Source: JBDKJS01 sp039806065 | Lineage (GTDB): Bacteria > Bacteroidota > Bacteroidia > AKYH767-A > 2013-40CM-41-45 | Reading direction: 5' to 3' | Assembly: GCA_039806065.1 (NCBI GenBank) | Contig: JBDKJS010000141.1 | Span: 1 to 42,415 of the forward strand | Length of the DNA: 42,415 nucleotides | Shown here: piece after piece, positions 26,295 through 34,674 of the stretch | Layout: each line of letters begins with the position of its first letter | Position numbering within the stretch: the stretch's first letter is position 1 | Made by a program: the position numbers and the translations under genes | Notes under the pieces: model-generated | Told to the model about the DNA's origin: nothing | The model's database searches: none | The model's input: only the letters and a program-made list of their open reading frames with translations

Positions 26295-29200
26295 AGAGCA
26301 GCTACTTCAACTTTCTGAGTATAATTTTGATTATACTTCTGATTAATCACCAAACCTTTGCAGCTACTAAAACTGCAGCCGCTAATGGAAATTGGTCAAC
26401 AGCCGCTACTTGGACTCCATCTGGTGTTCCTGTTGCAGCCGATGATGTGATTATTCCTTCTGGAAGAACAGTTACAGTCAATAATAACTATACCATCAGA
26501 GATGTAACAGTGCAAGGCGGAGGTACATTAACCATTACTTCCGGTAAAAAATTAACCATGACTGGTCATCTTTCCGTGAATGGAGTCATGACAATGGGAA
26601 ATGGTAACATTGATTTTGCAAGTGGTAAAAATTTTATTATTGGCAGCGGTGGTTCATTTACTTTTGAACCAGGCACCAACACCCTGGCAGGCACCCAATT
26701 GTTTACCAATGGGGTTGAGTCATTTGATCCCAATAGTACTTTGATTATTAAAAAATGGTACGATTATACTATTCCTCTTGGAAATCATGTTACTGGTAAT
26801 TTTGGAAATCTAACTTTAAATAGTAAGAATGGTTCCACTGTAAATGAATGGCGGCAACAAAATGAATTTGCTTCCCATTTGGTATTGGGCACTTTCAGCA
26901 TTGATCAAGCCTGGATTACCCTTGATAGATCCGGTGCCATTACCACTACTAATTTCAATAATGTAGTGCTAATGAATGTAAATTCTACGCTATCATTTGT
27001 ATATGGCACTCATCCATCTACCGTTACTGTAAACATGGGCAACCTCACCATAACTGATGGTACGCTTAGTGGTATTTATAATGGCAATGGTCACGTAAAC
27101 TTAAACGTAAGTGGCAACATTACACTTAATGGATTGGCCTATCTTTTTTTAATTGAGAACGATGGCGTATCAGGAGTAGGTAATGGGAACGCAAATCTAA
27201 CTGTAACCGGAAATTTTACAACTGCTAATAGCAGTGATTTTTTTGGAATATATAATCAAACTACCACTAGCGCAGGAAATGCGAACGTTATCATCAACGG
27301 AAATCTTAATCACAATGGTGATGACTTTATGGTTCATTATGCCATTCATACAGGATCTGGATTTAGCACACTTTATGTAAACGGTACTACAACGGTAAAC
27401 TATAATTCTGGATCACAGTTTTGGATCACCGGATTGAGCAGTATTAGTGGAGTAGGTAATACCAATTCTTTAATATGGAGAAATACTGGTAATGTACTGC
27501 TAACTGGCAACTCTGGAGGATCGCTAACCACGCACTCCGGTAGTGGCCCAGAGTATGATAGCCTGCTTGCAAATTTGACCATGACAGGTGGATACAATTA
27601 TTTCTCTTGGCCTTGGACCGCAGCGCAGCTTCATCCGCTTAATATGTATGTTCATGGAAATACAAGCCAATCTGGTAGTTCAACCACTTTTGGAATAGCT
27701 TATTATGGTGGTGCCATCAATGCTACCTTTAATGGGAACTTTGATATTAGTGGAGGAATAGCTTCTGTCAATGATTTAAATGGCGCTACAACTATTAATG
27801 TAAATGGTAATTATAATCAGTCTGGAGGGAAATTTTATCTCCACAAAAATTCATCCACTGCCGCTACTAATAGCATTGCTATGAATGTCTATGGCAATTT
27901 CACCCTTTCTGCTGATTCATTTTTGTTTGATAATAACACATCAGGGCAGGTTCATGAGTTAAATTTATATGGACCAAATTTTAATATATCAGGCAATTCA
28001 GGCATATCTCGGTCAGGGCAAGGTACCGGGCTTGTGTTTGGTCACTTTAAGTATGCCAGAAATGGCACAATCAATTACAATCGAACTGGTAGTGCAGAGA
28101 TAATTCAAGTGAAGCAAACCATCCTGTCGGGTACCACAGTTGATGTGGGTTCTTCAAACTTTAGAGTAACCAGTCATAATACTGCTGCTAATGATTATTT
28201 AAAAATAGTGGGAGGAGGAAAGCTTATAGCTAATGCAAGTACTATAAGCCCATCTGGCAATTATACTAACTCAGGAATAATGTTAGAGAGTGGTGCAATT
28301 TTAGAATTAACAAAATCAGGTGGATTCTACCATACCGATGGATCATCAACTTTATCGTCAAATGCTAATATGAATTTTAGCCTTGATCCGGGTAGTACTA
28401 TAGCCTATACCGGCAGTACACCCCAACGCCTTACCGGTACCACTGTGTCGCGAAGTGGAGCAAATCATAAGTATGGAAACTTGATAATCAATAACACAGG
28501 AAGTGGAGCAAGTAATAAAGTAACACTTGATGCTAACAATGTTCATATTCGAACAAATTTAAATTTAGTTGATGGCGAATTGGAATTGAATGGATACACT
28601 CTTTCAATATCCAATGGAGCAGCAAATGCAATTTCTAGATCTAGTGGATTCATTCGGTCTGAAACAAATGCAGCTAATAATACAAGTATTGTACTATGGC
28701 AAAGCATAACCACAGGAACGCATATTGTACCTTTTGGAGTTGATGAGGATACTTATCTTCCAATCACTATGACTGTATTAAGTGGTGCTGGCGCTGATGT
28801 TACTTTTGCTACTAGAGCAACCAATGCGGCTAATAATTTGCCTTGGCCTTCAGGGGTTACTTCTATGTCGGGATCAGGGAATGGCGATCAAAGTAGCCAT
28901 AGCGTTATTGATAGGTGGTGGAATATTCAAGCCCCCGGTGTGATTGCAGACCTCACGCTTTCCTATGATGGAGCTAATGAAAATACTATTGACCCTGCAC
29001 TGCGCAGTGGCAATATGGGTATCCAAGTATGGAATGGAACTTATTGGCCACCAGTGGCAGGTACGGGTTCAGGAGTTACAGTTGGTGAGGGACAAGTTTC
29101 CATCACTGGTCTAAGCACTTGGGGCCCTCTTGTAATAGTGAGCTCTAGTTCCGCCCTACCAATTGAACTTATTTATTTTAAAGCCTTGCTCGATGATGGT

Positions 29201-29719
29201 GTAGTCAAGTTAAAATGGGCTACAGCAGCTGAGATAAATAACGATTTCTTTACCATTGAAAGATCTAATGACGGAAGAAATTTTACAGCTATAAATTCTC
29301 AACCCGGTGCAGGCAATTCAAATGTAACCAAGTATTACTCAGCTGATGATGATAAACCACTAAATGGGTTTAGTTATTACAGATTAAAACAAACAGATTT
29401 TGATGGCAGATTCTCTTATTCTGATGTGGAAACCATTAAGCAGGAAGGTGCTGATGGACCTGCTTTTGAAATAGTAAACGTAGCACCCAATCCCTTTAGT
29501 GAACGCTTTGAATTGAATTATATGGTGAAAAAATCTGGTCAATTAACCATCACCTTAATGAATACAAGTGGACAAATGGTGAAACAAGATGTGGTTACTG
29601 TTGATGAAGGATTCAATACTTATAAGTTTGAAGAGGGAGCTTCACTCAATAAAGGGGTGTATATTATCTCCATTGCTGATAATGAACAAAAAATAACTAA
29701 TAAAATAATTAAAAATTAA
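26291..29719 (+). CDS. Large T9SS-secreted repeat protein (paralog 2)
   Basis: A 1142-residue tandem paralog of the preceding protein with the same plan. Signal peptide about 1-24 (NHQTFA). Opening module ANGNWSTAATWTPSGVPV at about 30. A conserved block is shared with paralog 1 (TLIIKKWYDYTIPLGN; SIDQAWITLDRS; VLMNVNS). Then comes a run of xxGN repeats from about residue 260 to 560 (VSGNITLNG, VTGNFTTANS, INGNLNHNG, VHGNTSQSG, FNGNFDISGG, VNGNYNQSGGKFYLHKN). An FN3-like module (KWATAAEINNDFFTIERS) lies at about 975, and a T9SS type A domain at about 1060-1142 (VAPNPFSERFELNY, LNKGVYIISI). The ATGA overlap with paralog 1 points to coupled expression and probably joint assembly at the surface. 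Confidence 0.9.
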   Translation: MKSSYFNFLSIILIILLINHQTFAATKTAAANGNWSTAATWTPSGVPVAADDVIIPSGRTVTVNNNYTIRDVTVQGGGTLTITSGKKLTMTGHLSVNGVMTMGNGNIDFASGKNFIIGSGGSFTFEPGTNTLAGTQLFTNGVESFDPNSTLIIKKWYDYTIPLGNHVTGNFGNLTLNSKNGSTVNEWRQQNEFASHLVLGTFSIDQAWITLDRSGAITTTNFNNVVLMNVNSTLSFVYGTHPSTVTVNMGNLTITDGTLSGIYNGNGHVNLNVSGNITLNGLAYLFLIENDGVSGVGNGNANLTVTGNFTTANSSDFFGIYNQTTTSAGNANVIINGNLNHNGDDFMVHYAIHTGSGFSTLYVNGTTTVNYNSGSQFWITGLSSISGVGNTNSLIWRNTGNVLLTGNSGGSLTTHSGSGPEYDSLLANLTMTGGYNYFSWPWTAAQLHPLNMYVHGNTSQSGSSTTFGIAYYGGAINATFNGNFDISGGIASVNDLNGATTINVNGNYNQSGGKFYLHKNSSTAATNSIAMNVYGNFTLSADSFLFDNNTSGQVHELNLYGPNFNISGNSGISRSGQGTGLVFGHFKYARNGTINYNRTGSAEIIQVKQTILSGTTVDVGSSNFRVTSHNTAANDYLKIVGGGKLIANASTISPSGNYTNSGIMLESGAILELTKSGGFYHTDGSSTLSSNANMNFSLDPGSTIAYTGSTPQRLTGTTVSRSGANHKYGNLIINNTGSGASNKVTLDANNVHIRTNLNLVDGELELNGYTLSISNGAANAISRSSGFIRSETNAANNTSIVLWQSITTGTHIVPFGVDEDTYLPITMTVLSGAGADVTFATRATNAANNLPWPSGVTSMSGSGNGDQSSHSVIDRWWNIQAPGVIADLTLSYDGANENTIDPALRSGNMGIQVWNGTYWPPVAGTGSGVTVGEGQVSITGLSTWGPLVIVSSSSALPIELIYFKALLDDGVVKLKWATAAEINNDFFTIERSNDGRNFTAINSQPGAGNSNVTKYYSADDDKPLNGFSYYRLKQTDFDGRFSYSDVETIKQEGADGPAFEIVNVAPNPFSERFELNYMVKKSGQLTITLMNTSGQMVKQDVVTVDEGFNTYKFEEGASLNKGVYIISIADNEQKITNKIIKN

Positions 29720-29724
29720 ATAAA

Positions 29725-31068
29725 ATGTCGAAACGAAGAATTCAACAAAAAACTAGACAGCGCCAAACCCAAAAGCTGAAATACTACCTTATTGCTGCCA
29801 GTGCATCCATAGTTGTGGGTTTAACCATTGTAATGGTATTCGTTTTCCAATTGGGTGATACCAAAAAATCGAAAGCGGCTGGCAATGCCAATGGCGGTTC
29901 GAATATTAGCAATGGTGAAGTGATTGCTAGTTTTAACTTTAACTCTGATAGTATTCACAAAGCTATTATAGGTCCTGATGCCATTCAAATTGGAAAGGCT
30001 GCCTACCTATCATTAGATGGAAGAGCACTCACTGGTGCATTAAATGGAGGTGGTAAAGAATTAAATTATACCATCCCAGGTGATGCCATTTTTGATCAAG
30101 AGGGTATTGATATGAGTATTGATTATCGTTATAGCGAACCTTCTGGAAGTTTCTTTTCTCGTGGAAGCAACTTTAATTTTGGTATTCATAAAGGATTTTT
30201 GGCAATCAGTTTTAAAGTTGAAAACAAGTCTGGTGGGTTTATACTTATAGATGCACAAACTGACTATGAAGTGCCCCAAGATAACCAGTGGCGCAATTAT
30301 AGATTTATTTTCAATCCTACTAATGGAGTTGCAGAAATTTTTGTTTCTAGTGTGCCTGTGTGGAGTCATAAAGTTGGAGCAAATACAGCATTGTATTGGA
30401 AAGATGCAGGGAATATTATCATTGGAAAAAATATGGATGCTGAAGGTAACGATGTAGGTTTGTTTGATAATTTGATTATTAGAACTACTTCTTATATTTC
30501 ACCTTTAGCCGAAACTTTGATCAATTTCTCACTCCAACATACTGATAAGGGTATAAAGGTGCATTGGATGACTACTGCTGGCGATAGGGTTAAATCTTTT
30601 AGTATTGATCGCTCCATTAATGGAATCGATTTTACCAATGTGGCTATCATAAATGCTTTCCCTCCTGAAGTAGCTGTAGAAGGGTATGCTCATTTAGATC
30701 AAAGTCCTGTAAACACGGGTATTACTTATTACAGAATTAAGCAGCACTTCAAGGATGGTAAATTTGTATCTCATCCAGTGGCGGCAATTAAAATAAAAAA
30801 TGACCCCGTAACTGCGGTTATCGAACAAATTACTCCCGCTAATTTTCAATCAGCTATTGACATTGCCTATCAAATACCACAAAAAGGAAAGGTGTGGATA
30901 CAGCTAACAGATCAAAAAGGAAAAATATACCAATCGCAAACATTTGAAGCAGCACAAGGAAAAAATCTTTATAGCATGAAAAATTTAGAAACCCTCACTT
31001 CCGGTGTGTATAGATTGCATTTAATCTACAATGAAAAGAAAGTGTCAAAAGACATCCAGAAAATATAA
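29725..31068 (+). CDS. LamG-like T9SS cargo with long basic N-terminal leader
   Basis: A 447-residue protein, five bases after paralog 2. The first 20 residues are basic (KRRIQQKTRQRQTQKLK), followed by a hydrophobic span (about 21-43) and DTKKSKA, a plausible cleavage site. Its head is related to the small protein at 22509. Residues about 65-250 look like a LamG/concanavalin-type jelly roll (VIASFNFNSDS, GIDMSIDYRYSEPSGSFFSR, NQWRNYRFIFNPTNGVAEIF, VGLFDNLIIR). An FN3-like module spans about 260-365 (IKVHWMTTAGDRVKSFSIDR, GITYYRIKQH). The C-terminus (about 370-447: IEQITPANFQSAIDIAY, LTSGVYRLHLIYNEKKVSK) resembles a T9SS sorting domain but has PANF where PNPF is usual. Probably a surface-attached carbohydrate-binding or structural partner of the two repeat proteins. 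Confidence 0.82.
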   Translation: MSKRRIQQKTRQRQTQKLKYYLIAASASIVVGLTIVMVFVFQLGDTKKSKAAGNANGGSNISNGEVIASFNFNSDSIHKAIIGPDAIQIGKAAYLSLDGRALTGALNGGGKELNYTIPGDAIFDQEGIDMSIDYRYSEPSGSFFSRGSNFNFGIHKGFLAISFKVENKSGGFILIDAQTDYEVPQDNQWRNYRFIFNPTNGVAEIFVSSVPVWSHKVGANTALYWKDAGNIIIGKNMDAEGNDVGLFDNLIIRTTSYISPLAETLINFSLQHTDKGIKVHWMTTAGDRVKSFSIDRSINGIDFTNVAIINAFPPEVAVEGYAHLDQSPVNTGITYYRIKQHFKDGKFVSHPVAAIKIKNDPVTAVIEQITPANFQSAIDIAYQIPQKGKVWIQLTDQKGKIYQSQTFEAAQGKNLYSMKNLETLTSGVYRLHLIYNEKKVSKDIQKI

Positions 31069-31103
31069 CAATACCTTTAACTGAAACATTCAACAATTCG
31101 ATG

Positions 31104-31134
31104 TGCAGCAGCTCAACCCTGCTGCATTTTTTTT
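31104..31134 (+). terminator. Intrinsic terminator of the T9SS cassette
   Basis: An eight-base-pair stem TGCAGCAG/CTGCTGCA with a seven-base loop, followed by eight T. It lies 36 bases after the last stop codon of the cassette. Confidence 0.9.
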
Positions 31135-31147
31135 GAATATGACCTAT

Positions 31148-31172
31148 AAAAAAAGCCTCGAAAAATCGAGGC
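31148..31172 (-). terminator. Intrinsic terminator after tRNA-Asp
   Basis: Read on the minus strand, a stem GCCTCGA/TCGAGGC (extended by A-T pairs) with a four-T loop is followed by seven T, eight bases past the tRNA-Asp 3' end. On the plus strand the T tail is short, so it serves mainly the tRNA. Confidence 0.85.
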
Positions 31173-31180
31173 TTTTGAAG

Positions 31181-31254
31181 CGGTCTGGACGGGACTCGAA
31201 CCCGCGACCCCATGCGTGACAGGCATGTATTCTAACCAACTGAACTACCAGACC
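31181..31254 (-). tRNA. tRNA-Asp (GTC)
   Basis: A complete cloverleaf on the minus strand: acceptor GGTCTGG/CCAGACC with discriminator G73, anticodon stem CATGC/GCATG around the loop CTGTCAC with anticodon GTC, and T arm GCGGG-TTCGAGT-CCCGT. CCA is not encoded. It has its own promoter and terminator. Confidence 0.96.
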
Positions 31255-31283
31255 TTCTTCTTTTTCCAAAAAATTTTGGATTG

Positions 31284-31313
31284 CAAAAATAGCTATTTAT
31301 TAACGCTATACAA
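31284..31313 (-). promoter_or_regulatory. Promoter of tRNA-Asp
   Basis: On the minus strand: TTG, 19 bases, TATTTTTGC. It matches the Bacteroidota promoter consensus and lies about 30 bases upstream of the tRNA 5' end. A short palindrome, CCAAAAAATTTTGG, lies in the leader between them. Confidence 0.7.
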
Positions 31314-31337
31314 GACTTTTTAAAAAATATTATTTTT

Positions 31338-32174
31338 CTAAGTGCTTGATTTTTTGCCAACTACAAAGGCCGATACAAAAATACTCAATTCGTAAAGTAT
31401 GTACAGCGGAATTGCAACCAATAACAAGGTGGTAACATCGCTTGTAGGGGTAATTACGGCTGATAATATCATGATCACCACTACTGCATGCCTTCTATAG
31501 GTACGCATCATACTTGGCGACATAATCCCAAGTTTAGACAAAAAGTAAACTACCATCGGCAATTCAAATACTATACCCGTGATTAAGGTCATGGTAGTAA
31601 CCATGCCTATGAATGAATCCAAAGTAATCGTATTTTCTACTTGACTACTAACCTGATACGATCCTAAAAAATTAACCGACATGGGCGTTATCACATAGTA
31701 GCCGAATGCAATGCCCAGTAAAAAAAGCGATGAAGTAAAGAACACCACTCCGGTGGCGTACTTTTTTTCTGTCTCTTTTAAGGCAGGTTTAACAAATCGC
31801 CATAATTCCCAAATTAAATATGGAAATCCGATTACCAATCCACCTATAAAAGCAGACCACATATGTGTAGTAAATTGGGCTGAAATATCGGTACTGATGA
31901 GCTTAAAGCTGCTTGCAGTCATGCAAATGTCTTCTGGCAATCCATAACGATCCACCCATTGACATAAAATTTTATAGGTGATGAAGCTGGGTTCCTTGGG
32001 TGCTAATAATACCTGATCAAATAAAAATTCCTTTTGTACAAAAAAGTAAATTCCTCCTGCTATAATCACCATTACTGCCCTGATTAAATGCCAGCGAAGC
32101 TCTTCTAGATGTCCTAAGAAAGACATCTCTGATCCAGCTTCCGTGGCTGGTTTCTTAAACAATCCAAAAATCAT
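31338..32174 (-). CDS. tatC: Sec-independent (twin-arginine) protein translocase TatC
   Basis: A 278-residue inner-membrane protein from the ATG at 32174; an upstream TTG would overlap the promoter box. TatC recognises twin-arginine signal peptides and forms the Tat receptor with TatA/B. The N-terminal signature MSFLGHLEELRWHLIRA (about residues 17-33) with the Glu pair is diagnostic. LIWELWRFVKPALKETEKK (about 137-155) matches the periplasmic/cytoplasmic TatC loop motif, and about six membrane helices follow the expected spacing. An insert at about 55-95, in the first periplasmic loop, is longer than in E. coli. No tatA is adjacent. It is divergent from an amino-acid permease gene. Confidence 0.95.
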   Translation of the reverse strand: MIFGLFKKPATEAGSEMSFLGHLEELRWHLIRAVMVIIAGGIYFFVQKEFLFDQVLLAPKEPSFITYKILCQWVDRYGLPEDICMTASSFKLISTDISAQFTTHMWSAFIGGLVIGFPYLIWELWRFVKPALKETEKKYATGVVFFTSSLFLLGIAFGYYVITPMSVNFLGSYQVSSQVENTITLDSFIGMVTTMTLITGIVFELPMVVYFLSKLGIMSPSMMRTYRRHAVVVIMILSAVITPTSDVTTLLLVAIPLYILYELSIFVSAFVVGKKSST

Positions 32175-32180
32175 GTTGCG

Positions 32181-32188
32181 CAAATATA
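32181..32188 (-). promoter_or_regulatory. -7 promoter element of tatC
   Basis: On the minus strand TATATTTGC, a perfect TAnnTTTG match followed by C, ending six bases before the tatC ATG. The -33 element is not clear. Use of this box would give a nearly leaderless mRNA. Confidence 0.5.
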
Positions 32189-32220
32189 CAAACCTTAAAT
32201 AATTATCTTTAATTTGCCGA

Positions 32221-33597
32221 ATGTCTTCTCAACAATCTAACGGTAAACTTTCTTTATTTGATAGCACCACCATTATCATGGGGTCTATGATAGGTTCTGG
32301 TATTTTTATTGTGTCTGCAGAAATAGCTCGTAAGGTTGAAACGCCTGGTATGCTTTTACTTGCATGGGGCCTAACCGCTGTCATCACCATCTTGGGTGCA
32401 TTGTCTTATGGTGAACTAGCCGCTATGATGCCCAGGGCTGGTGGGCAATATATCTACCTCAAAGAATCATTGGGAAAAATATGGGGCTTCCTTTATGGCT
32501 GGTCTTTATTTAGTGTAATTCAAACCGGTACCATCGCTGCTGTTGCAGTTGCCTTTGCTAAATTTACTGGGGTTTTTTGGCCTGCCATTAATGGTCAAAA
32601 TGTGCTTCTTGACCTGGTTATTCTTAAAATTAGTTCTCAACAAGTACTCGCGGTTTGTATTATTATATTTTTAAGCTTATATAATTTTAAAGATATAAAG
32701 TCTGGGGCAGTAGTTCAGAATATTTTTACTGTCTCTAAAATACTCGCTTTATTGGTAGTAGTATGTCTTGGATTTTATTTTGGCTTTCAAGGAATGGGCA
32801 ACGTGCAAAATTTTGAACCCACCTGGCCTGATAATTTTAACTGGGTAGTGTGGGGAACCTTTGGAGCAGCCATGACAGGTTCATTGTTTAGTGCTGATGC
32901 TTGGAATAATATTACCTACACCGCAGGTGAAGTGAAAAATCCTCAAAGAAACCTGCCTTTGTCTTTGCTGATAGGTACAGGTACTGTAACTCTAATTTAT
33001 ATCATAGCCAATTTTTCTTACTTGTTCATTCTGCCTATCGAACAAATAAAGACTGCCGAGAACGATAGGGTAGGGACCTTGCTCCTTCAAACTATAATGG
33101 GCGAAAATGGAAAATTGCTAATGGCTGCTCTCATCATGGTGAGCACTTTCGGGTGTTTGAATGGAGTAATACTTACTGCGGCAAGAGTTTATTATGCCAT
33201 GGCCAAAGACGGATATTTTTTAAAACAAGCAGCAGTTTTAAATAAGAATGGCGTGCCTGCTAATGCACTTACCATGCAATGCATTTGGTCATGCTTACTT
33301 TGTTTCAGCGGAACATATAATTCGTTGCTTGAATACATCATGTTTGTAGTGATGGTATTTTATGTACTCACTACCATTGGCCTCTTTAAACTTAGGATTA
33401 CTCAACCCAATGCTCATCGTCCTTACAAAGCTATTGGTTATCCGCTACTGCCTGCTTTATATATATTATTGGCCTCAGCAGTGGCTGCTGTAATGTATAT
33501 TTATCAAACTAAAAGTAGTTTATATGGATTGTTAATTGTTGCTATAGGTATCCCAATTTATTTTTGGTTGAATAAATCGGCAGACAAGAAGTCATAA
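32221..33597 (+). CDS. APC-superfamily amino-acid permease
   Basis: A 458-residue inner-membrane transporter with 12 hydrophobic segments. The first helix carries GSMIGSGIFIVSAEIA (about residues 21-36), the GSGIF substrate-backbone-binding motif of the APC fold. LSYGELAAMMPRAGGQYIYL (about 61-80) is the conserved second-helix/loop motif, and FSADAWNNITYTAGEVKNP (about 223-241) matches the helix-6 region of LAT/APC transporters. It most likely exchanges or imports amino acids; specificity cannot be told. The closest architecture is the LAT/AdiC-like branch. The start ATG lies 46 bases from the divergent tatC start. Its 3' end is seven bases from the convergent deoxyhypusine-synthase-like gene, with no terminator between. 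Confidence 0.92.
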   Translation: MSSQQSNGKLSLFDSTTIIMGSMIGSGIFIVSAEIARKVETPGMLLLAWGLTAVITILGALSYGELAAMMPRAGGQYIYLKESLGKIWGFLYGWSLFSVIQTGTIAAVAVAFAKFTGVFWPAINGQNVLLDLVILKISSQQVLAVCIIIFLSLYNFKDIKSGAVVQNIFTVSKILALLVVVCLGFYFGFQGMGNVQNFEPTWPDNFNWVVWGTFGAAMTGSLFSADAWNNITYTAGEVKNPQRNLPLSLLIGTGTVTLIYIIANFSYLFILPIEQIKTAENDRVGTLLLQTIMGENGKLLMAALIMVSTFGCLNGVILTAARVYYAMAKDGYFLKQAAVLNKNGVPANALTMQCIWSCLLCFSGTYNSLLEYIMFVVMVFYVLTTIGLFKLRITQPNAHRPYKAIGYPLLPALYILLASAVAAVMYIYQTKSSLYGLLIVAIGIPIYFWLNKSADKKS

Positions 33598-33603
33598 CTA
33601 AGC

Positions 33604-34578
33604 TTACATTCCTAATATCCATGCAAACATCAATGGAGCCACAATACTCGCGTCACTTTCTATAATAAATTTTGGTGTGTGAATGTCTAATTTGCCCCAA
33701 GTAATTTTTTCGTTAGGTACTGCACCACTGTAACTGCCATAACTCGTAGTGCTATCGCTTATTTGACAGAAGTAGCTCCAAAATGGTACATCATGCCATG
33801 ATAAATCTTGGTACATCATGGGTACCACACATATAGGGAAATCGCCTGCTATGCCACCACCAATTTGGAAAAACCCTACTCCCTTGCCAGATGAATGCTG
33901 TCTATACCACTCTGATAACCAAACCATGTATTCAATACCACTTTTTATGGTGCTGGCTTTAAGCTCTTGCTTTATCACATAGCTCGCAAATATATTTCCC
34001 ATTGTACTATCTTCCCAGCCAGGTACTACAATTGGAATGTTTTTTTCAGCTGCAGCTAACATCCAACTATTTTTCGGGTCTATTTCGTAGTATTGTTTCA
34101 AATCACCACTAAGTAATAATTGAAACATATATTCGTGGGGGAAATATCTTTCACCTTTCTTTTCGGCATCGCTCCATACCTTATGAATATGCTTTTGTAA
34201 ACGTCTAAATGCTTCTTCTTCAGGAATGCATGTATCGGTTACACGGTTATAGTGGTTTTCTAACAAGTCCCATTCATCTTGTGGAGTGAGGTCGCGGTAA
34301 TTGGGTACTCGTTTGTAACTGTTATGGGCCACTAGGTTCATTATATCCTCTTCTAAATTAGCTCCAGTACAGCTGATAATGGCTACTTTATCTTGTCTGA
34401 TCATTTCAGCAAGTGAAATACCTAATTCTGCTGTACTCATAGCACCGGCTAATGTTACCATCATTTTACCGCCAGCTGCTAGATGCGCTTCATAACCCTT
34501 GGCTGCATCTACCAATGCTGCTGCATTAAAATGCAAATAGTTTTTTTCAATAAACTGTGATACTGGCCCTTTTTTCAT
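33604..34578 (-). CDS. Deoxyhypusine synthase family protein
   Basis: A 324-residue NAD-dependent enzyme of the deoxyhypusine/homospermidine synthase family, which moves the aminobutyl group of spermidine through an enzyme-Lys imine. NAD-binding features are MMVTLAGAMSTAELG (about residues 39-53), IISCTGANLEEDI (about 67-79) and QIGGGIAGDFPICVVP (about 239-254). The segment TWGKLDI (about 296-302) aligns with the region of the catalytic Lys in the eukaryotic enzyme, followed by IESDASIVAPLMFAW. Bacteria lack the eIF5A substrate, so the likely role is polyamine metabolism (homospermidine or a related reaction). No other polyamine gene adjoins it. Cytosolic, probably tetrameric by homology. Confidence 0.9.
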   Translation of the reverse strand: MKKGPVSQFIEKNYLHFNAAALVDAAKGYEAHLAAGGKMMVTLAGAMSTAELGISLAEMIRQDKVAIISCTGANLEEDIMNLVAHNSYKRVPNYRDLTPQDEWDLLENHYNRVTDTCIPEEEAFRRLQKHIHKVWSDAEKKGERYFPHEYMFQLLLSGDLKQYYEIDPKNSWMLAAAEKNIPIVVPGWEDSTMGNIFASYVIKQELKASTIKSGIEYMVWLSEWYRQHSSGKGVGFFQIGGGIAGDFPICVVPMMYQDLSWHDVPFWSYFCQISDSTTSYGSYSGAVPNEKITWGKLDIHTPKFIIESDASIVAPLMFAWILGM

Positions 34579-34674
34579 TTATTTATTTTTTTTTGAACCG
34601 CGAAAATAATCATTCTTTAGCTTTCTGACTCATTCTTCGATTCTATTCTTTTATTTGGTGATTTTTTTTATCCA

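Noticed and set aside
22860..29719. Repeated DNA in the two large T9SS genes as a possible CRISPR or tandem-repeat array
   Set aside because: The similarity is at protein level with diverged codons, and there are no identical direct repeats with unique spacers.
32205..32216. TTAATTTG just upstream of the permease ATG as a promoter box
   Set aside because: It departs from TAnnTTTG at the second base and has no -33 partner, so it is not listed as a feature.
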